DNA of 64,000 nt from Paludibacteraceae bacterium (GTDB lineage: Bacteria > Bacteroidota > Bacteroidia > Bacteroidales > Paludibacteraceae): NCBI GenBank assembly GCA_905235225.1, contig CAJOKE010000001.1, positions 1-64,000 on the forward strand. Reading direction: 5' to 3'. The first letter of the stretch is position 1. Each line of letters opens with the position of its first letter. Shown piece by piece: positions 62,207-64,000 of this stretch. Made by a program: the position numbers and the translations under genes. Below the pieces are notes generated by a model. That model did no database searches and had not been told where the DNA came from. It worked only from the letters and a program-made list of their open reading frames with translations.

Positions 62207-63482
62207 CAGCCAGTTTATATTTTTCGTTAGCTTCTTTCGCGTTTTCTTCCAGTTTGGCGATTTCCTTCTTGAGGCAATCAGGAATTTTCTCGCCATCCCT
62301 CTCCACGCATTCATGGCACTTCATTTCCTTGGAGTACATACGTCCGACGCAATAGTTCGACCGCCCGCATCCTGCGTGATAATGCGGATTCTGCTTCACA
62401 TGATTAACGAAATCAGGATCTTTGATAAGCACATGCGCCAACTGGAAGAGTTCAAATCCCTCATCCATGATAGTTTGGCAGTTATCCCCCGATTGGACAC
62501 CGCCGACATAAATGAGGGGAACGTCCTTGATTTCCTGTTGGAAGCGTTTCGCCTGCTCCATAAAATAGAGTTCCTTGAACGGTTGCGTGGGCATCATAAT
62601 AGGTCCGACATAGGGAATATGCAGGGCAGCCTTAAGCCACCACAGCGATTTCATGGGCATATAATGCGCGAGCGTTTTCACCGGCATAGCCGCCCGCAAG
62701 ATGGTCATGGGCGAACGACTAACCGTTCCGCCGGAAAGGACAATGCCATGTACTTTGTGTTTAGCAATCTCTTTCGCGACCTTTATACCTTCCTCAATAT
62801 CAGAGCCATGCCAACAATCATCCCACATATTGGTTTTGACGACAACCGCCATGTCGTTACCGGCATGTGCCATTACTTCATCCAAGACCTCGTTAAGGAA
62901 ACGGACACGGTTTTCGAAAGAGCCGCCGTATTCATCATGGCGGTGGTTGGTCCGCGGTGAGATAAATTGCGAGATGAGATAAGCATGTCCGGCATGTATT
63001 TCGACGCAATCAAACCCTGCTTTACGGCAAAAATCAACCGCCTCGCCAAATTTCTTAACCAGCGATTTTATTTCACTGACTTTAAGTCGGCGGTGAATAG
63101 TCGGGGAATAGAGATTAAAACCATTAGAAGCACTAAGCGGCATACAATGGCATGTACTAAAGTGCGTCATATTACCACAGTGTCCGAGCTGGATACTCGC
63201 TTTAGCCCCTTCGGCATGAACGGCATCGGTCAATTTTTTCAATCCGGGCAGTGCCTCGTCCCTGACATACAATTGGCCGTCAAAAGAGACGCCGCTCAAA
63301 TCCACAGCGCAGTATGCCACAGTAGTCATTCCAACTCCGCCGTGTGCGACACTGACATGGTAATCATGCAACATCTGTGAAGGCGTATTACCGGTACACA
63401 TATTCTCAAACGCTGCGGAACGAATAAAACGGTTCCGCAGTGTGATAGGTCCTAACTGATAGGGAGTAAACAATTTATCCAT
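62196..63482 (-). CDS. NADH:flavin oxidoreductase, old yellow enzyme family
   Basis: 428 residues with a TIM-barrel OYE domain: LGPITLRNRFIRSAAFE, KASIQLGHCGN, CVEIHAGHAYLISQFISP and NHRHDEYGGSFENR, and a later YVGGVQSG. Four Cys in the C-terminal region (GCGRSNYC, KCHEC) could bind an iron-sulfur cluster, as in 2,4-dienoyl-CoA reductase and BaiCD/BaiH. However, the FAD/NAD domains of those long enzymes are missing, and a Lys/Glu-rich helix ends the protein. These enzymes reduce conjugated C=C bonds, including in steroids. It lies 28 bp after the 5-alpha-reductase homologue. Confidence 0.9.
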   Translation of the reverse strand: MDKLFTPYQLGPITLRNRFIRSAAFENMCTGNTPSQMLHDYHVSVAHGGVGMTTVAYCAVDLSGVSFDGQLYVRDEALPGLKKLTDAVHAEGAKASIQLGHCGNMTHFSTCHCMPLSASNGFNLYSPTIHRRLKVSEIKSLVKKFGEAVDFCRKAGFDCVEIHAGHAYLISQFISPRTNHRHDEYGGSFENRVRFLNEVLDEVMAHAGNDMAVVVKTNMWDDCWHGSDIEEGIKVAKEIAKHKVHGIVLSGGTVSRSPMTILRAAMPVKTLAHYMPMKSLWWLKAALHIPYVGPIMMPTQPFKELYFMEQAKRFQQEIKDVPLIYVGGVQSGDNCQTIMDEGFELFQLAHVLIKDPDFVNHVKQNPHYHAGCGRSNYCVGRMYSKEMKCHECVERDGEKIPDCLKKEIAKLEENAKEANEKYKLADGK

Positions 63483-63510
63483 TTCTGATTTCGAGTTTCT
63501 GAATAATGAT

Positions 63511-64000
63511 TTAATAAATAAAAGGAATGATACGTTTTAACTTTTTGCGGTCAAACTCATCAGGGAACTCTTTTTCATACTTGAGGTAAATAGAGTTGGC
63601 ACGCGGAACGAGATTGCAACAAGTGAACCAGAAGAATAACAGACCGGCGAACGACCATGTCAAGACAGCGAATCCGAGCCATTCAGTAATTTCGCCCAGA
63701 TAGTTTGCACTGGTAACATATTTATACAGTCCTTTTTTAGGCAAATAGTGATTGGTGTCACCGGGTTTGCGCAAATGGCGGATAACATGGTCACTGTGCA
63801 TATTGATAATCCATCCGGTAAAGAAAATAACCGTACCAACAATGAAACGCGGGTCAAGAAGCCAGTCCGGCGTATAAAGTTCCGGGTAATATCGCGGAGC
63901 CAAATGGAAGAGCCAGAATCCCTGAATATAGCCATTCACAATATTCCAGACGACGGAGAAGACCATAATGATAATCGGCATTTGTCCGTTACCTTTGAGC
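63511..64000 (-). CDS. Steroid 5-alpha-reductase (SRD5A) family protein, partial
   Basis: 163 visible residues; the frame is open at the window edge (LKGNGQ before MPIIIM), so the N-terminal part is missing. The conserved C-terminal half is clear: INMHSDHVIRHLRKPGDT, LYKYVTSANYLGEITEW and a final KKLKRIIPFIY. The HSDHxxRxLRK and ANYxGEIxEW stretches match human SRD5A enzymes closely. The family reduces 4-ene-3-keto steroids (or polyprenols and enoyl lipids) with NADPH in the membrane; several helices are visible. It leads an apparent operon with the OYE-type and SDR genes. Confidence 0.93.
   Translation of the reverse strand, partial: LKGNGQMPIIIMVFSVVWNIVNGYIQGFWLFHLAPRYYPELYTPDWLLDPRFIVGTVIFFTGWIINMHSDHVIRHLRKPGDTNHYLPKKGLYKYVTSANYLGEITEWLGFAVLTWSFAGLLFFWFTCCNLVPRANSIYLKYEKEFPDEFDRKKLKRIIPFIY

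Overview
The window is a Bacteroidota chromosome segment, most likely order Bacteroidales. The evidence is the repeated promoter signature TTTG/TTG, a 19-20 nt gap, then TAnnTTTG. I found it upstream of more than a dozen genes and both tRNAs. Typical families of the phylum also occur: TamL, DUF4421, calycin-like plus PCMD proteins and fused RibBA. No phage, transposase, rRNA or CRISPR array is visible. Functions below come from motifs and family resemblance read by eye, without database searches.

Layout. 1-7600 (+) is a tightly packed locus: ACP, two SDRs, acyl-AMP ligase, second ACP, KAS III, hexapeptide acyltransferase, SGNH lipoprotein, PglC-like sugar transferase and DegT aminotransferase. 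It looks like a dedicated acyl-synthesis module joined to surface-glycan (amino sugar) synthesis. ftsY follows, then about 0.9 kb of non-coding repeat-rich DNA. 9455-23915 (-) is mostly housekeeping: ribBA, an LptF/G permease, cdd, dnaK, a Dcp-like peptidase, murA, murB and nadE, with one DUF4421 gene on the plus strand. 24056-26387 holds tRNA-Glu, recR, three small genes and tRNA-Ser.

26388-33250 is an accessory island next to tRNA-Ser(CGA). Copies of the tRNA 3' end recur at 26581, 31735 (degenerate) and 33228. A long-hairpin repeat occurs twice (26501, 31653), and a 235-250 bp repeat with its own promoter occurs twice (31407, 33000). The cargo is three secreted or envelope proteins, a DUF4160/DUF2442 pair, a lipoprotein and a remnant resembling an Abi-family N-terminus. 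No integrase is visible.

33356-35398 (+) is queF-queC-queD-queE (queuosine precursor synthesis), with queE split by a frameshift. It is followed by an acyl-ACP thioesterase (-), rubredoxin plus flavodiiron protein (oxygen or NO detoxification), an AraC regulator, and a minus-strand run of MATE, mnmA, nadA, lpd, a C_GCAxxG protein and a small lipoprotein. A second copy of the non-coding repeat mosaic (44175-44600) precedes thrS, rnhB, an rRNA methyltransferase, an acyltransferase and TamL.

51639-64000 (-) contains two paralogous SDRs flanking a secreted-protein cluster (three exported proteins with a common C-terminal motif, plus a TonB-dependent receptor). It ends with a steroid 5-alpha-reductase homologue, an old-yellow-enzyme-type oxidoreductase and an SDR. 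That trio has the enzyme classes of a reductive steroid or bile-acid pathway.

The observations I rate highest are the tRNA-Ser cassette array, the duplicated non-coding mosaic with 8-1-8 palindromes of differing sequence, the steroid-reduction-like trio, and the acyl/amino-sugar locus.
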